From Proteiniclasticum sediminis (GTDB lineage: Bacteria; Bacillota; Clostridia; Clostridiales; Clostridiaceae), in assembly GCF_018128025.1 (NCBI RefSeq), contig NZ_JAGSCS010000010.1, positions 1 through 64,000 on the forward strand: a DNA stretch of 64,000 nt. Reading direction: 5' to 3'. A model generated the notes under the pieces. That model did not search any database. It had not been told where the DNA came from and worked only from the letters and a program-made list of their open reading frames with translations. How positions within the stretch are numbered: the stretch's first letter is position 1; the number at the start of each line of letters is the position of its first letter. Position numbers and translations under genes: made by a program. Positions 61,890 through 64,000 of this stretch are shown one piece after another.

Positions 61890-62846
61890 TTAGTCGAAAA
61901 GCTTGCTCAGGGGCACATCGTCGGTGATGCGCTTAATGGCTTCTGCAAAGAGCGGAGCCACGGAGAGAGCGGTGAACTTCGTCAGGTCATCGCGGTTGGG
62001 CCAGGCGATGGTATCCAGCATGACCAGCTCCTTGATGGCGCTCTGGTTGATGCGGTCGATGGCGGGACCGGAAAGAACACCATGGGTGCAGGCGGCATAG
62101 ACTTCCACGGCGCCCAGGTCCATGAGGGCATTGGCGGCATTGGAGATGGTGCCTGCAGTGTCGATCATGTCATCGATGAGGATGCAGGTCTTGCCCTTGA
62201 TGTCGCCGATGATGTTCATGATCTCCGAAACATTGGCCTTGGGTCTGCGCTTGTCGATGATGGCCATGGGGGCATGGAGTCTTTCAGCCAGCTTACGGGT
62301 TCGGGTGACGGAGCCCAGATCCGGGGAAACCACCACGATATCGGGATTCTCCATGAAACCCTTCTTGATGAAGTAATCCGCAATGATGGGCATACCCAGC
62401 AGGTGATCCAAAGGGATGTTGAAGTAGCCCTGAATCTGTGCGGCATGGAGATCCATGGTCAGCACGCGGTCAGCTCCGGCGGTGGTGAGAATATCGGCCA
62501 CCAGCTTTGCGGTGATGGGATCTCTGGAGCGGACTTTGCGGTCCTGGCGGGCATAGCCGTAGTAAGGGATCACGGCATTGATTCTTCCGGCGGAAGCTCG
62601 CTTGAAGGCATCGATCATAATGAGCAGCTCCATGAGGTTGTCATTGACCGGATGGTTGGTGGACTGAATGATGAAGACATCGCAGCCTCTTACGGTCTCG
62701 TTGGTCTCCACGAAAATTTCTCCATCGGAGAAGGTGCCCACTTTATTGTCTCCCAGCTTCACGCCCAGAATCTCGGCGATCTGGCGAGCCAGCTCGGGAT
62801 GTGAACTGCCGGCAAAGATCTTGAAATTGTTGTACTGTTTTATCAT
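61890..62846 (-). CDS. prs: Ribose-phosphate pyrophosphokinase
   Basis: Makes PRPP from ribose 5-phosphate and ATP for nucleotide, His and Trp synthesis. It is 318 residues. YARQDRK, the metal-binding [11 protein letters not shown] (about 130-140) and the PRPP motif [13 protein letters not shown] (about 216-228) are intact. It lies 12 bp after glmU, the standard Firmicute pair. Confidence 0.96.
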   Translation of the reverse strand: MIKQYNNFKIFAGSSHPELARQIAEILGVKLGDNKVGTFSDGEIFVETNETVRGCDVFIIQSTNHPVNDNLMELLIMIDAFKRASAGRINAVIPYYGYARQDRKVRSRDPITAKLVADILTTAGADRVLTMDLHAAQIQGYFNIPLDHLLGMPIIADYFIKKGFMENPDIVVVSPDLGSVTRTRKLAERLHAPMAIIDKRRPKANVSEIMNIIGDIKGKTCILIDDMIDTAGTISNAANALMDLGAVEVYAACTHGVLSGPAIDRINQSAIKELVMLDTIAWPNRDDLTKFTALSVAPLFAEAIKRITDDVPLSKLFD

Positions 62847-62858
62847 CGAATATTCCTC

Positions 62859-64000
62859 CTAATACTTTCCGCTCTCTTTACGCTTCTGAACCCAGCCTTC
62901 CTTGTTCACCTGCTTGGCCCGGGCGATGCCCAGGCTTCCCGCAGGGACATCCTCCGTCACGGTGGAGCCTGCGGCGGTGAAGGCGCCCTCATGGACGGTC
63001 ACCGGTGCAATGAGGTTCGTATTGCAGCCGATGAAGGCATGATCCTCCACCACGGTTTTGAACTTGTTCTTGCCGTCATAATTGACCACGACGGTGCCGC
63101 AGCCGAAGTTCACATGTTCGCCCACTTCGGCATCGCCGATGTAGGTGAGATGGGAAATCTTGGTGCCGTTGCCGATGGTGGACTTTTTGATTTCCACGAA
63201 ATCGCCCACCTTCACTTCTTCGCCAATGACCGACTGGGGACGAATGTAGGCAAAGGGACCCACGCTGGTCTTTTTGCCCACCGCAGATTCCAGGATCACG
63301 GAGGAGGTCACCGTCACGTCATCGGCAATCTGGCTGTCCACAATACGGGAGTTGGGGTACAGGGTCACGCGTTTTCCCAGGACCGTCTTTCCTTCCAGAA
63401 GGTTGTTCGGATAGATCACCGTATCCTGGCCAATGACCACATCCGCTCCGATGTAGGTGGACTGGGGGTCCACCAGCGTAACGCCGTTTTCCATGTGGAA
63501 GGTGTTGATTCTTCGGCGCATGATGGCTTCCGCCTCGGCCAGATGAACTCGGGTATTCACTCCGCGGGTTTCGTCAAACTCCGTAATCACGGCCCCGACC
63601 TTCAGTCCTTTGCCCCGCATAATCTCGATGACATCGGTGAGGTAGTACTCCTTCTGGGCATTGTTGTTCTTGAGCATCTGCAGCGAAGCCAGGAGCTCTT
63701 CCACATCAAAGAGATACATGCCCGCATTGACTTCCTTTAGAAGCAGTTCTTCGGGAGAGCAGTCCTTGTGCTCGATGATCCGAGCCACTTCTTCGCCTTC
63801 TCGCTGAATCCGGCCATACCCCGTGGGGTTCTCGATGACGGAGGTGAGAAGGGTGGCGCTGAATCCGCCCTCCGCATGATTTTTCAGCATGCTGGCCACG
63901 GTGGATTCTTGGATGAGGGGGGCATCCCCCGTGAAAATGGCCACCGTTCCGACTTTGCCTTCCAGAAACGCCTTGGCGCAGAGCACCGCGTGTCCCGTCC
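62859..64000 (-). CDS. glmU: Bifunctional GlmU (5' part outside window)
   Basis: UDP-N-acetylglucosamine pyrophosphorylase/glucosamine-1-phosphate acetyltransferase for cell-wall precursors. About 380 C-terminal residues are present. The first ones, [10 protein letters not shown], are the uridylyltransferase core, and the frame is open to the window end, so roughly 75 N-terminal residues are missing. The left-handed beta-helix has repeats such as [13 protein letters not shown] and the acetyltransferase motif [10 protein letters not shown]. The reading frame has an internal GTG at 63986 that is not the start. Confidence 0.95.
   Translation of the reverse strand, partial: TGHAVLCAKAFLEGKVGTVAIFTGDAPLIQESTVASMLKNHAEGGFSATLLTSVIENPTGYGRIQREGEEVARIIEHKDCSPEELLLKEVNAGMYLFDVEELLASLQMLKNNNAQKEYYLTDVIEIMRGKGLKVGAVITEFDETRGVNTRVHLAEAEAIMRRRINTFHMENGVTLVDPQSTYIGADVVIGQDTVIYPNNLLEGKTVLGKRVTLYPNSRIVDSQIADDVTVTSSVILESAVGKKTSVGPFAYIRPQSVIGEEVKVGDFVEIKKSTIGNGTKISHLTYIGDAEVGEHVNFGCGTVVVNYDGKNKFKTVVEDHAFIGCNTNLIAPVTVHEGAFTAAGSTVTEDVPAGSLGIARAKQVNKEGWVQKRKESGKY

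Overview
The window reads as chromosome of an anaerobic, low-G+C-phylum (Firmicutes, Clostridia-like) bacterium with a fairly GC-rich genome. The evidence is AGGAGG-type ribosome sites with many TTG/GTG starts, a Bacillus/Clostridium-type housekeeping gene order, formate-tetrahydrofolate ligase, a Bcd/EtfAB-type acyl-CoA dehydrogenase set, LytS/LytTR regulation and a PrsA-type foldase. Two conserved minus-strand blocks match the two halves of the Bacillus subtilis glmU...lysS region: glmU-prs, then pth-mfd-prsA-mazG-hup-rqcP-divIC-S1 protein-tRNAs (46-64 kb), and tilS-hpt-ftsH-[thioesterase-fhs]-coaX-dusB-greA-lysS (2.5-12.8 kb). The sporulation genes that normally sit in this block (fin, spoVT, spoVB, yabP, yabQ, spoIIE) are all absent, so the lineage is probably asporogenous.

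About 33 kb of accessory DNA (13-46 kb) lies between the two blocks. From left to right it holds: a lone tRNA-Pro; a LysR regulator divergent from a YeiH-type exporter; a probable cobalamin-based light-response locus (15.7-24.3 kb); a TraX-like protein; a TetR/alpha-beta hydrolase/CoA-transferase/Liv-type ABC importer/KAS III-like/SDR block divergent from maoC-acyl-CoA dehydrogenase-etfBA, which looks like uptake plus beta-oxidation of a carboxylic acid; a LytS/LytTR pair with a CstA-family (pyruvate-type) transporter; small membrane, GNAT, SHOCT and GyrI-like genes; and an AT-rich unknown gene beside three tRNAs.

The most interesting locus is 15.7-24.3 kb. An XRE-type helix-turn-helix is fused to a cobalamin-binding module that keeps the W-x9-EH signature of CarH/LitR photoreceptors and the E-x-H-x-x-G cobalamin-ligand motif. 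Divergent from it is a second, stand-alone cobalamin-binding protein that heads a tightly overlapping operon: MacB-type permease, ATPase, class II DNA photolyase and an unknown 218-residue protein. DUF2177, a FakA-FakB-like fusion and DUF1295 follow. The shared 136-bp promoter region has a perfect 15-bp palindrome over one -10 element and an inverted repeat reaching the other. I infer a light-dependent, adenosylcobalamin-sensing switch for DNA repair and envelope change that uses an XRE rather than a MerR DNA-binding domain.

At 54.9-61.8 kb an OmpR-type two-component system is co-transcribed with an HtrA-like protein that has lost its catalytic His and Ser, and is divergent from a three-gene ABC exporter. 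The left 2.5 kb is AT-rich and carries a BCCT transporter with an altered substrate box; it looks acquired. I saw no CRISPR array, insertion sequence, prophage or replication origin.
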